This document shows positions 18,560 to 26,813 of a stretch of 64,000 bases of DNA, in pieces (position 1 is the stretch's first letter; each line of letters starts with the position of its first letter). Origin of the DNA: Pseudonocardia oroxyli (GTDB lineage: Bacteria; Actinomycetota; Actinomycetes; Mycobacteriales; Pseudonocardiaceae). Below the pieces are notes generated by a model. It did no database searches and was not told the DNA's origin. It saw only the letters and a list, made by a program, of their open reading frames with translations. The position numbers were made by a program, and so were the translations under genes. Location: the NCBI RefSeq assembly GCF_900102195.1, contig NZ_FNBE01000019.1, forward strand, positions 93,347-157,346, read 5' to 3'.

Positions 18560-18997
18560 TCACTGCTCCGCGCCCGTGACGGCGACCAGGCCCGCGGCCT
18601 CGATCCCCGCGACGGCGGCGGCCTCGTCGTTCAGCGACAGATCCCCGGTGACGCCGACGGCGCCGAGCAGGGTGCCCTCGGCGTCCCGCACGAACACCCC
18701 GCCGGGCACGGACAGGATCTTCCCGCCCGCCAGGTTCGCGACGGAGGTGAAGAACTCGGGCGAGTCCGCGGCGCGCGCGGCGATGGCCCGGTTGGTCATG
18801 CCGAGGGCCAGCACGCCGCTGGCCTTGGCGGTGGCGAGGTCCGGGCGCAGGAAGCCGGAGCCGTCCTGGCGGGCGAGGGCGACGACCGCGCCGCCCGGGT
18901 CGAGGACGGCGACGGTCAGCGGGTTGAAGCCCTGCGCGGTGCCGTGCGCGAGCGCGGCGTCGACGATCGTGCGGGCCTGGTCGAGCGAGATGGTCAC
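18560..18997 (-). CDS. GlcG/HbpS-like small protein (DUF336)
   Basis: A 145-residue protein of the HbpS/GlcG (DUF336) family. It shows an N-terminal helix (SLDQARTIVDAALAHG), VAVLDPGGAVVALARQDG, the KASGVLALGM region and a C-terminal GAVGVTG. Family members bind haem or sense oxidative stress (HbpS in Streptomyces) or sit in glycolate and other catabolic operons. There is no signal peptide, so it is cytoplasmic. It is upstream of the EamA gene and 12 bp downstream of the RND pump stop... reading the same strand the order is pump, this gene, EamA. Confidence 0.75.
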   Translation of the reverse strand: MTISLDQARTIVDAALAHGTAQGFNPLTVAVLDPGGAVVALARQDGSGFLRPDLATAKASGVLALGMTNRAIAARAADSPEFFTSVANLAGGKILSVPGGVFVRDAEGTLLGAVGVTGDLSLNDEAAAVAGIEAAGLVAVTGAEQ

Positions 18998-19009
18998 CCG
19001 CCCACCCTC

Positions 19010-22000
19010 TCAGACGGGTGCGGCCGCCGTGACCTCCGCGTCGTGCCGGGTCGAGGTCTCCCCACCCGCCGCCCAGGCCGCGACCGGTTCGCGCCCCGGG
19101 CCGTGGACGACGACGAGGTACTCCCCCGGCGCGGGCAACGCGACGGCGTAGCGGCCCTGCCCGTCGGTCCGGGTCCCGCCGAGCTGGGTGCCGGACGCGT
19201 CGAACACCACGACGGACGCGCCGCCCACCGGTGCGCCGTCCCCGCGGACCACGCCGTGCACGCCCGGCCCCGGCGCCACCTCGGGCGGCGGCTCGGGCAG
19301 CGGATCGGACGGCTCGGGAGGCGAGTCGGCCACGGCCTCCCGAGCGGGACTCGGGCGCTCGTCGTGGACGACTCTCGGGCCCGGAACGGCGGACTCGCGA
19401 GGCAGGGCGTCCGACTCGCGGGGGTGTCGGGTGAGGCGGGCGCGAAGGCGTTCGACCAGGACGTAGAGCACCGGGACCAGGACGAGGGTGAGCAGCGTCG
19501 AGCTGATCAGCCCGCCGATCACGACGACCGCCAGCGGTTGGGAGATGAACACGCCGCCGCCCGTGAGGCCCAACGACATCGGCAGCAGGGCCATGATCGT
19601 GGCCACGGCGGTCATGATGATCGGGCGCACGCGGTGGGCGGCGCCCTCGAGCACGGCGTCGATCAGCGGGCGGCCCGCCCGGCGGTGCTGGTTGACCAGG
19701 TCGATCAGCACGATCGCGTTCGTCACCACGATGCCGACGAGCATGAGCATGCCGATCAGCGCGGGCACCCCCAGCGGGGTCCCGGTGAGCAGCAGCAGCC
19801 CGATCGCGCCCGTCGCGGCGAAGGGCACCGAGACCAGCAGGATCAGCGGCTGCACGAGGCTGCGGAAGGTCACCACCATCACCAGGTAGACGACCGCGAT
19901 GGCGGCGAGCAGGGCCAGCCCGAGCTGGGCGAACGCGTCGTCCTGCTGGGTGGAGACCCCGCCGATCTCCGCCGTCGCCCCCGCGGGCAGGGCGAGCCCG
20001 TCGAGTGTGGTGCGCAGGGACGCGGTGGCGGCGCCGACGTCGTCGCTCTCGGGGCGCGCGGTGATCGTGGCCGAGCGGGCTCCGTCGGTGTGCGAGACGG
20101 TGGGCGCGGTGGTGGTCTCGGTGACGGTGGCGACGTCCGCCAGCACGCCCCGGCCGACGGGCAGCGCGCGCAGGGCGGGCACGTCCGCGGGCGCCTCCCC
20201 GGTCCGGACGACGACGGTCTGCTCCACGCCGTCGATCGTCAGCCTGCCGATGGTCGTCCCCCGCAGCGCGGCGGCGACCGTCTGCCCGACCTGCGCCTCG
20301 GTCAGCCCGGCCCGGGCGGCGGCCTCCCGGTCGACCTGGACGTCGACGATGGGCTGGGCGGCGGCGAGGTCGTTGCGGACGTCCGAGACCCCGTCGATCC
20401 CGGCCACGGCCTGTTCGACCTGCGCCGCGGCCGCGGCGAGCACCTGCGGGTCCTGGGCGCGGACGGCGACCTGGAGGTCGTTCGAGCCGAGCCCGCCCTG
20501 GCCCGCCCCGACGGTCAGCTCGCCCACCCCGGTGAGCCCGGTGAAACGGTTGCGCAGGTCCTCCTGCACGGCGGTGGCGTCCGACCCGTCGGCGAGGGTG
20601 ATCGAGAAGCGGGTGGCGGTGGAGCGCACCGGGCCGAACCCGCCGCCGCTGCCGCCGACGGTGACCTGGTAGCTCTGCACGCCGGGGGTGCTCCGCACGA
20701 CGTCCTCGACGGTGCGCGCCGCCGCGTCCGCCTGCGGGAGCGCGGTGCCGGGCGGCATCTCCTGGCTGACCGAGACGGTGTCGCCGCCCGCGTCGCCGAG
20801 GAAGTTCGTGGTCAGACGCGGGACCAGGGCGAGAGTGCCGGCCAGGATCAGGACCGCGACCAGCAGCGACACCACCGGCCGCCGGACCGCGCCGCGGACG
20901 ACCGGCACGTACGCCCGCTGCAGCGCGGTGGACTCCTTCTCGGGCCGCCGCGAGCCCCGCAGCACCACCGACGCCAGCACCGGCACCACGGTGAGCGACA
21001 CCAGCAGCGAGGCCAGCAGCGCCGCCGTGACGGTCACGGCGAAGGGTCGGAACAGCTGCCCCACCTGCCCGCCGACCAACCCGATGGGGGCGAACACGGC
21101 GACCGTGGTGATCGTCGAGGCGGTGATCGCGCCCGCCACCTCGCGCACGGCGCCGACGACCACACCCGGCGTGGGCCGCCCCGTGCCGACGTGCCGCGTG
21201 ATGTTCTCGATCACGACGATCGAGTCGTCCACCACCCGCCCGACGGCCACCGTCAGCGCGCCGAGCGTGAGGATGTTGAGGGTGTAGCCGCCCAGGTCCA
21301 GCACGATCATCGCGATCAGCACGGAGAGCGGGATCGACACCGCGGTGACGAGCGTGGCGCGCACGCTGAGCAGGAACAGCAGGATCACGATCACCGCGAA
21401 GGCCAGCCCGAGCAGGCCCTCGACGGTGAGGTCGTGTACGGACTGCTCGATGAACGGCGCCTGGTCGAACACCACCGTGACCTGCGCGTTCTGCGCGGAG
21501 CCGCCGAGGGCGTCCGCAATCTGGGCCAGCGTGTCGCGGACCTCGCCGGAGACGGCCACGGTGTTGGCGTCCAGCGTCTTGACGACCCCGATGCCGATGC
21601 TGGGCTCGCCGTTGCTGCGGGTGTAGCCGGTGGCGGGGGCGGGCTGGGAGGTGACCGTCGCGATGTCGCCGAGCCGGACGGGCGCGGTGGGCGCGGTCGG
21701 CACGGTGGGCGCGGCCACCGGGGCGCCCCCGGCGGCTCCCGCGGCCCCGGCACCGGTGGGTGCGGCGGCGGACCCGCCCACGTACAGGTCGGCGACCTGC
21801 TCGACCGAGGTGATCGGCGTCCCCACCTCGACGGTCAGCGGGTTCGTGTCGGGGGTCAGCTGCCCCGCGGGCACCCGCACGCCGTTGGCCTGCAGCACCG
21901 ACGAGATCGACGCCACCGAGACGCCGCGGGCCGCGGCGGCGGCCGGGTCGACGTCGATCACGATCTGCTCGTCCGCCAGCCCGGACAGGGTCGCCGACGA

Positions 22001-22504
22001 CACGCCGTCGAGCCCCTGCAGGAGGGGCTGGACATCTGAGCGGAGGATCTCGGCGATCCGGTCGGCGCCGAGGTTCGAGGACACCGCGAGCTGCACGACC
22101 GGGATCGAGTCGATGCCGCCGGTGACCACCTGCGGGGTGACGTCCGCGGGCAGCGAGACCCCCTGCACCGCGCGCTGGACCTGCGCGGTGAGCGCGTCGA
22201 GGTCGGTGCCGTACTCGAGCTGCAGGGTGACCACGCTCGACCCGGTGGTGCTGGTCGAGCTCGTGCCGGTGACCCCGGCGAGCGACCCGACCGCCTGCTC
22301 GACGGGCGTGGTCACCTGCTGCTCGACGACGTCCGGTGAGGCGCCCGGGTAGGGCGTCACCACCGTGGCGACCGGGGAGTCGAGGGACGGGAAGAGCTCC
22401 TGGCGCAGCGACGTGGTGCTCAGGACGCCGAAGGCGACGAGCAGGACGGTCACGAGCCCGACGAGGGCACGGTTGCGCAGGCTGAGGCGGGCGAGCCAGG
22501 TCAC
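19010..22504 (-). CDS. RND efflux permease (HAE1/AcrB type) with C-terminal CarboxypepD_reg-like domain
   Basis: A 1164-residue RND permease. It has the first helix (residues 10-30), porter domains, GRVVDDSIVVIENI in TM4 with the paired Asp residues of the proton relay, and VGIVVTNAIVLIDLVNQ in the second half. It resembles HAE1/AcrB-type pumps rather than MmpL. After TM12 a Pro/Glu-rich linker leads to about 75 residues (GVHGVVRGDGAPVGGASVVV, DGQGRYAVALPAPGEY) that look like a carboxypeptidase-regulatory (transthyretin-like) domain. GTG 22504 starts VTWLARLSLRN; upstream frame codons are not conserved-looking. No membrane-fusion protein or outer channel is nearby. Confidence 0.8.
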   Translation of the reverse strand: MTWLARLSLRNRALVGLVTVLLVAFGVLSTTSLRQELFPSLDSPVATVVTPYPGASPDVVEQQVTTPVEQAVGSLAGVTGTSSTSTTGSSVVTLQLEYGTDLDALTAQVQRAVQGVSLPADVTPQVVTGGIDSIPVVQLAVSSNLGADRIAEILRSDVQPLLQGLDGVSSATLSGLADEQIVIDVDPAAAAARGVSVASISSVLQANGVRVPAGQLTPDTNPLTVEVGTPITSVEQVADLYVGGSAAAPTGAGAAGAAGGAPVAAPTVPTAPTAPVRLGDIATVTSQPAPATGYTRSNGEPSIGIGVVKTLDANTVAVSGEVRDTLAQIADALGGSAQNAQVTVVFDQAPFIEQSVHDLTVEGLLGLAFAVIVILLFLLSVRATLVTAVSIPLSVLIAMIVLDLGGYTLNILTLGALTVAVGRVVDDSIVVIENITRHVGTGRPTPGVVVGAVREVAGAITASTITTVAVFAPIGLVGGQVGQLFRPFAVTVTAALLASLLVSLTVVPVLASVVLRGSRRPEKESTALQRAYVPVVRGAVRRPVVSLLVAVLILAGTLALVPRLTTNFLGDAGGDTVSVSQEMPPGTALPQADAAARTVEDVVRSTPGVQSYQVTVGGSGGGFGPVRSTATRFSITLADGSDATAVQEDLRNRFTGLTGVGELTVGAGQGGLGSNDLQVAVRAQDPQVLAAAAAQVEQAVAGIDGVSDVRNDLAAAQPIVDVQVDREAAARAGLTEAQVGQTVAAALRGTTIGRLTIDGVEQTVVVRTGEAPADVPALRALPVGRGVLADVATVTETTTAPTVSHTDGARSATITARPESDDVGAATASLRTTLDGLALPAGATAEIGGVSTQQDDAFAQLGLALLAAIAVVYLVMVVTFRSLVQPLILLVSVPFAATGAIGLLLLTGTPLGVPALIGMLMLVGIVVTNAIVLIDLVNQHRRAGRPLIDAVLEGAAHRVRPIIMTAVATIMALLPMSLGLTGGGVFISQPLAVVVIGGLISSTLLTLVLVPVLYVLVERLRARLTRHPRESDALPRESAVPGPRVVHDERPSPAREAVADSPPEPSDPLPEPPPEVAPGPGVHGVVRGDGAPVGGASVVVFDASGTQLGGTRTDGQGRYAVALPAPGEYLVVVHGPGREPVAAWAAGGETSTRHDAEVTAAAPV

Positions 22505-22566
22505 GCGGGGATGTAAACCGCTCGCCCGCCCCGGAGGGAAATCCCCGGCTGAGGGAAGGCTGTGGA

Positions 22567-22998
22567 TCAGGCCGCGGGAGTGAGCGCGAACACCGGGATG
22601 GTGCGGATGCCCTCGGTCTTCTCGGCGTAGTCGCCGAAGCCGGGTGCCGCAGCGACGATCCGCTCGTAGGCGGCATCGCGGTCGGGGCCGGTGAGCTCCT
22701 CGGCGCGCACGGTGAGCGGCGTCACGCCACCCGAGGCCTTGCCCAGCTCGACTTCGATCTCGGGGTGCGCCTTGACGTTGTGGTACCAGGCCGGGTGGCT
22801 CGGCGCGCCCGCCGCGGACGCGACGATCAGGTAGGTGTCGCCGTCGGTGAAGTACACCAGCGGCGTGGTCCGCACGGTGCCGGACTTGGCGCCCTTGTGG
22901 TGCACCAGGATCATGTCGGCGCCCTCGAAGGGCGGGCCGACCTTGCCGTCGTTCTCCTTGAACTCGCGGATGACTCGACTGTTGAAGTCCTCGGGCAC
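22567..22998 (-). CDS. F420H2-dependent reductase, Ddn (nitroreductase/deazaflavin) family
   Basis: A 143-residue split-barrel protein of the deazaflavin-dependent nitroreductase family. Conserved elements are LVHHKGAKSGTVRTTPLVY, YLIVASAAGAPSHPAWYHN and VELGKASGG. Mycobacterial Ddn reduces quinones and nitroimidazoles with F420H2; here the physiological substrate is unknown. GTG 22998 is preceded by GGGAGAGAG. It clusters with an LLM protein 700 bp away on the same strand, so several F420 enzymes lie within this block. Confidence 0.85.
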   Translation of the reverse strand: MPEDFNSRVIREFKENDGKVGPPFEGADMILVHHKGAKSGTVRTTPLVYFTDGDTYLIVASAAGAPSHPAWYHNVKAHPEIEVELGKASGGVTPLTVRAEELTGPDRDAAYERIVAAAPGFGDYAEKTEGIRTIPVFALTPAA

Positions 22999-23013
22999 TG
23001 CGCTCTCTCCCTG

Positions 23014-23685
23014 CTAGACGAACACGATCCAGGCCGCGGCCACGAGAGCCGCGGTGCCGATCACACCGAACAGTCCGGTCCAGAGGCCACCCGGGACCCC
23101 GGTGATCGCGGCGAGCTGGTCGGCGTCCGAGGTCCGGGTGCGGCGCCTGCGCCGGGAGCGGGCCAGCTCGCGCACCGCCCGCAGCCCGCCGAACAGCAGG
23201 AACCAGCACAGCGCGGCGGCGAACCCGGCCTGCCACTCGGCGGGTGCCCACCACGCGACCCCGCCGAACACACCCCCGGTGACCAGCACGGCGAAGGCCC
23301 CGAACAGGTTGCGGACGGAGACGAGCGTGGCCACGAGCAGCGCGACGCCGAGCCACAGCAGCACGTCCGGGTGGCCCGCGGCGACCAGCGCCGCACCCCC
23401 GAGCCCGAGCAGCGGCGGGAAGACGTACCCGGCCAGGAACATCAGCACGACGCCCGGGCCGCGGCCCGCGCCCGTCGAATGGGTGACCCCGGAGGTGTCC
23501 GCGTGCAGCCGGATGCCGGTCAGCCCGCGCCCGACCAGCACCGCGACGACGGCGTGCCCGCCCTCGTGCGCGATCGTCACGACCGTGCGGGTCAGCCGCC
23601 AGGTGAGGCTCCACAGCACCACGACCAACGCGGCGCCCGCCGCGGCCAGCTCGGCGGGACGTTCGGTCAGCAGGGCCTCGACCAC
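23014..23685 (-). CDS. M50B-like membrane zinc peptidase homologue
   Basis: A 223-residue integral membrane protein with about five or six helices. The zinc-site motif HEGGHAVVAVLVGR lies after the first helix (around residue 41), as in the actinobacterial peptidase M50B-like family (PF13398). A second conserved block GVTHSTGAGRGPG follows. The usual third ligand (Asp/Asn in the NPDG motif of classical site-2 proteases) is not evident, so catalysis is uncertain. A basic cytoplasmic loop (RSRRRRRTR) precedes the last helix. It is probably co-transcribed with the neighbouring Ddn gene (15 bp gap) and LLM gene (13 bp gap). Confidence 0.7.
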   Translation of the reverse strand: MVEALLTERPAELAAAGAALVVVLWSLTWRLTRTVVTIAHEGGHAVVAVLVGRGLTGIRLHADTSGVTHSTGAGRGPGVVLMFLAGYVFPPLLGLGGAALVAAGHPDVLLWLGVALLVATLVSVRNLFGAFAVLVTGGVFGGVAWWAPAEWQAGFAAALCWFLLFGGLRAVRELARSRRRRRTRTSDADQLAAITGVPGGLWTGLFGVIGTAALVAAAWIVFV

Positions 23686-23698
23686 GCGCCCGAGTCTG

Positions 23699-24544
23699 TC
23701 AGCCCACGAACTCCGCGGTGAGCGCGAGGGCCTCGTCGATCCCCCCGTCGACGCCGCGGCACAGGTACATCAGCTCCACGAACGCGTCGGTGAACCCGGC
23801 CTCCGCCGCCGACCCGAGCGCGTCCCGGATCAGCTCCACGGACATGCCGGCGACCGCGTTGACCCGCAGGAACGCCGGCGGCCTTCCGAGGGAGTCCCAG
23901 AGCCCCACGAGCCCGTCGAGCGGCTGCCCGGGCACCATCGCGGGCAGCCAGCCCGCGCCCCGCGCCGCGATGCGGGCGAACGACCGCGGCGCCCAGCCGC
24001 CGAGATAGACGCCGATGCCGTGCGGCTTCAGGTCGACGTGGGCGGGGGCGATCTCGGTGTGCTTCCCGACGAAGGAGACCGGGTCGCCGGTGGTCCACAC
24101 GTCGAGGACGTCGAGGAACTCGTCGAGCCGGGCGCCGCGCTCGGCCATCGGGCTGCCGACGGCCTCGGCCTCCTCCGGCGACCAGCCCAGACCCAGCCCG
24201 AGCACCAGCCGTCCACCGCTGAGCCGGTCGAGGGACAGCGCGGTGCGGGCGAGGATCGCGGGCGGGTACCAGGGGGCGTTGAGCGTGCTCGTGCCGAGCC
24301 GCGCCGTGGTCGTCGCCGCCGCGGCCGCCGCGAGCAGGACCACGGGGTCCAGGCTGCGCCGGAACTCCGCGGGCACGTGGTCGAGGCCGGGATAGTTGAC
24401 CCGCGGCTCCACCGCGGCGAGCAGCCGGTCGCCCGTCCACAGGCTGGCGGCGCCGAGCGCCTCCGCCTCGCGCGCGAACCGCGCGATCTCCCCCACCTCC
24501 TCTGCCTGGTCACCGAACTGCGGAAGAGTGACACCGATTCGCAC
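23699..24544 (-). CDS. LLM-class F420-dependent oxidoreductase
   Basis: A 281-residue luciferase-like protein: MRIGVTLPQFGDQAEEV, SLWTGDRLLA, TARLGTSTLNAPWYPP, and SGGRLVLGLGLGWSPEEAEA. It belongs to the TIGR03619-like F420 group; substrate unknown. The GTG at 24544 is first of a probable operon LLM - M50B - Ddn read leftwards. It is divergent from the MerR regulator, with a 57-bp intergenic region that contains an inverted repeat, so MerR control is plausible. Confidence 0.8.
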   Translation of the reverse strand: MRIGVTLPQFGDQAEEVGEIARFAREAEALGAASLWTGDRLLAAVEPRVNYPGLDHVPAEFRRSLDPVVLLAAAAAATTTARLGTSTLNAPWYPPAILARTALSLDRLSGGRLVLGLGLGWSPEEAEAVGSPMAERGARLDEFLDVLDVWTTGDPVSFVGKHTEIAPAHVDLKPHGIGVYLGGWAPRSFARIAARGAGWLPAMVPGQPLDGLVGLWDSLGRPPAFLRVNAVAGMSVELIRDALGSAAEAGFTDAFVELMYLCRGVDGGIDEALALTAEFVG

Positions 24545-24552
24545 TTGACCCT

Positions 24553-24563
24553 CCAGTCGCTGG
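24553..24563. promoter_or_regulatory. Small dyad between LLM and MerR genes
   Basis: CCAG-TCG-CTGG lies in the 57-bp divergent gap between the LLM start (24544) and the MerR start (24602). MerR proteins bind dyads between -35 and -10, and a TACCTAT lies 12 nt downstream; spacing to a -35 is not convincing. Only the dyad itself is seen; its role as operator is inferred. Confidence 0.35.
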
Positions 24564-24601
24564 AACCCGGAAGGTACCTATCCGTGCTTGAGGAAAGCTT
24601 G

Positions 24602-25486
24602 GTGACGATCGGCAGGCTGGCCCGCCGCAGCGGAGTGCCCGTCCGGACCATCCGGTTCTGGTCGGACTCCGGGGTGCTGCCGGAGAGCGACCGGTCGCCG
24701 TCGGGCTACCGCATGTACGACGCGTCCGCCGTGGCCCGGCTCGATCTCGTGCGCACCCTGCGCGAGCTCGGGATGGGGCTCGACGACGTCCGCGCGGTCC
24801 TCGCCGAGAAGACGGACCTCGCGGAGGTGGCCGCCGCCCATGTGGCGGCCATCGACGACCGGATCCGCTCGCTGCGGGTGCAGCGTGCCGTGTGCACGCT
24901 GCTGGCCCGCGGCGGGCACACGACCGAGGAGCTGAGACTGATGAACGACCTGACCCGACTGTCCGCCGAGGACCGCCAGCGCATGATCGACGAGTTCGTC
25001 GCGGAGGCCTTCGCCGGCATCGACGACGACGCCCCCGGCGCCGGGATCGCGCGCGCCATGCGGGCGCTGCCACCGGAGCTGCCCGACGAACCCACGACCG
25101 CCCAGGTGGAGGCCTGGGTGGAGCTGGCCGACCTGGTCGCCGACCCCGCCTTCAAGGCGCGGGTGCGGGAGATGGCCGTCGCCGGGGCGAACCGCACCGA
25201 GCGCGAGGAGACACTCGACCCGCAGGCGGTGATCGCGCACGCGGGCCCGGCCCAGGCGGCGGGCCTCGACCCCGCGGGAGCCGAGGGGCAGCAGGTGGCG
25301 ACCCGGATCGTCGGGGAGCTGCCGGTCGCGGAGGCGCACGAGATGGCCGACATGATCCGGACCTTCACCGACGTCCGGGTGGAGCGGTACTGGACGCTGC
25401 TGTGCATCCTCCAGGACCGCGAGCCCTACCCGCTGGGAGCGCCGGCGTTCGAATGGCTCGCCGACGCACTGGCCGCGCGGTCCTGA
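24602..25486 (+). CDS. MerR-family transcriptional regulator with large effector domain
   Basis: A 294-residue regulator. The MerR winged helix occupies residues 1-70 (VTIGRLARRSGVPVRTIRFW, then SPSGYRMYDASAVARLDLV), followed by the dimer helix (about 75-115). A long C-terminal domain of unknown type spans 120-294 and has no Cys pairs for metal binding, so a small organic ligand is likelier. I chose GTG 24602 because AGGAAAG lies 5 nt upstream. It is divergent from the LLM-M50B-Ddn operon, its likely target. Its stop codon is the first three bases of a 14-bp tandem repeat array. Confidence 0.8.
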   Translation: MTIGRLARRSGVPVRTIRFWSDSGVLPESDRSPSGYRMYDASAVARLDLVRTLRELGMGLDDVRAVLAEKTDLAEVAAAHVAAIDDRIRSLRVQRAVCTLLARGGHTTEELRLMNDLTRLSAEDRQRMIDEFVAEAFAGIDDDAPGAGIARAMRALPPELPDEPTTAQVEAWVELADLVADPAFKARVREMAVAGANRTEREETLDPQAVIAHAGPAQAAGLDPAGAEGQQVATRIVGELPVAEAHEMADMIRTFTDVRVERYWTLLCILQDREPYPLGAPAFEWLADALAARS

Positions 25487-25666
25487 TGCGTGGGCGGTGA
25501 TGCGTGGGCGGTGACGCTTGGGCGGTGACGCGTGGGCGGTGACGCTTGGGCGTCCCAAGCGTCGCTCAGCGGTGCTTGGGCGTCCCAAGCGTCAGCGGGC
25601 GCGGCGGGGCGGTGACGCTTGGGCGTCCCAAGCGTCGCTCAGCGGTGCTTGGGCGTCCCAAGCGTC
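25484..25666. repeat. Palindromic repeat cluster 5 with 14-bp half-site array
   Basis: First come four tandem 14-bp units, consensus TGAYGCKTGGGCGG, at 25484, 25498, 25512 and 25526. A fifth partial unit at 25540 runs into the first full palindrome. Four GCTTGGG-CGT-CCCAAGC cores follow at 25544, 25574, 25617 and 25647, forming two dimers (30 bp within, 73 bp between). The array begins in the MerR stop codon and ends about 45 bp before the M23 gene stop. Confidence 0.85.
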
Positions 25667-25708
25667 AGGGGGCAGCGGGCGGCTGTGCGAGCCGGGATCA
25701 GCAGAAGG

Positions 25709-26749
25709 TCACGTCGGCTCGGTGTTCAGCTGGAAGTGCAGGTGGGGCGCCGTCGAGTTGCCGGAGCTGCCGATGTGGCCCAGCACGTCGCCCTGCTTCA
25801 CCTGCTGCCCCGTCTGCACGGCGACCGAGCCCTGCTTGAAGTGCGCGTACAACGCGTACCGACCGGGCGCGATCATGAGCGTGACGTGGTTGCCCACGGT
25901 CTCGACGATGGGCGGGACCGGCGGCGGCGCGGGCAGCGAGGTGGTGTCGGCGAAGCCGTCGGTGGCGTCGACGACCACCCCGTCGGCGACGGCGATCGCG
26001 GGCTGGTCGTAGGCGAGGAAGTTCGTGATCTGTGAGGGGTCGTCCACCCAGGCGCGGTGCTGGTCGTCGAGCAGGTACCAGTCGATGGCGTAGCGCTGCG
26101 GCACGAGGATCCGGCCGTCGATCGGCGCGAGGCCGCGGCGGTGGTGGGTGTTGTCGACGCAGCAGCCGTCGCTGGCATACCAGGGCCCGCCCCGCAGCGG
26201 CGGGCCGAGCACGGGCGCGGTGCTCACGGCCACCGTGCCGGTGTCGACCTCGACGGCCGGGCCGCCCCCGATCGAGGCCGTGACCCGGTGGGTCAGCGAG
26301 TCGGGGGCGGCCCTGTCGAACAGGACGTCGAGCCAGACCACGCCGACGCCGGACGCGGGGATCGGCGTCACGGGCGCGGCCGGGTCGCCGTTGGCCGGGT
26401 CCGCGGACTGCTCGGCGAGCAGGGTGCTCTGTGCGGCCAGCCGCGGGCCGGTCAGTGAGTCGACGACCCGGTCGCCTGCCAGGACGTCGACCTTCTCGAC
26501 GGTCACCGGGGCGGGCGTCGCGTTGGTGAGCAGCAGCTCGTAGGTGACGTGGGTCTTGCCGTCGGTGCCCACGACGGGGGCGGGCGTGGTCACGATGGCG
26601 CCCGCGAGCGGGGTGAAGCGGGTGGTGGGCGCGATCCCACCCTTCGGCACCTCGGGCGGCTGCAGCGCGGGCTCGACGGGCGCGGCCGCGCACCCCGCGG
26701 TGGCGGTCAGCACGAGGGCGGCGATGAGCCCGAAACGACGAACGGACAT
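25709..26749 (-). CDS. M23-family peptidase lipoprotein, C-terminally short
   Basis: A 346-residue lipoprotein: signal peptide with lipobox TAGC (Cys near residue 20), an Ig-like N-terminal domain (about 40-190), and a LytM/M23 region with VADGVVVDATDG, LYAHFKQGSV, VKQGDVLGHIGSSGNS and HLHFQL. The protein stops seven residues after HLHFQ, where M23 domains normally continue for 15-40 residues. The first metal-binding motif (HxxxxD) is not obvious, so it may be non-catalytic, like many M23 lipoproteins. The stop lies about 45 bp from repeat cluster 5. It is downstream of the LysE gene on the same strand. Confidence 0.7.
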   Translation of the reverse strand: MSVRRFGLIAALVLTATAGCAAAPVEPALQPPEVPKGGIAPTTRFTPLAGAIVTTPAPVVGTDGKTHVTYELLLTNATPAPVTVEKVDVLAGDRVVDSLTGPRLAAQSTLLAEQSADPANGDPAAPVTPIPASGVGVVWLDVLFDRAAPDSLTHRVTASIGGGPAVEVDTGTVAVSTAPVLGPPLRGGPWYASDGCCVDNTHHRRGLAPIDGRILVPQRYAIDWYLLDDQHRAWVDDPSQITNFLAYDQPAIAVADGVVVDATDGFADTTSLPAPPPVPPIVETVGNHVTLMIAPGRYALYAHFKQGSVAVQTGQQVKQGDVLGHIGSSGNSTAPHLHFQLNTEPT

Positions 26750-26813
26750 CCGAACTCCCAGGTCAATCCCGACCCGCGAACAGACTACTGACGCCGGGCG
26801 AGCGGAGGAAGGG

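Noticed and set aside
18401..22039. 1212-codon forward frame
   Set aside because: Antisense shadow of the RND and HbpS-like genes.
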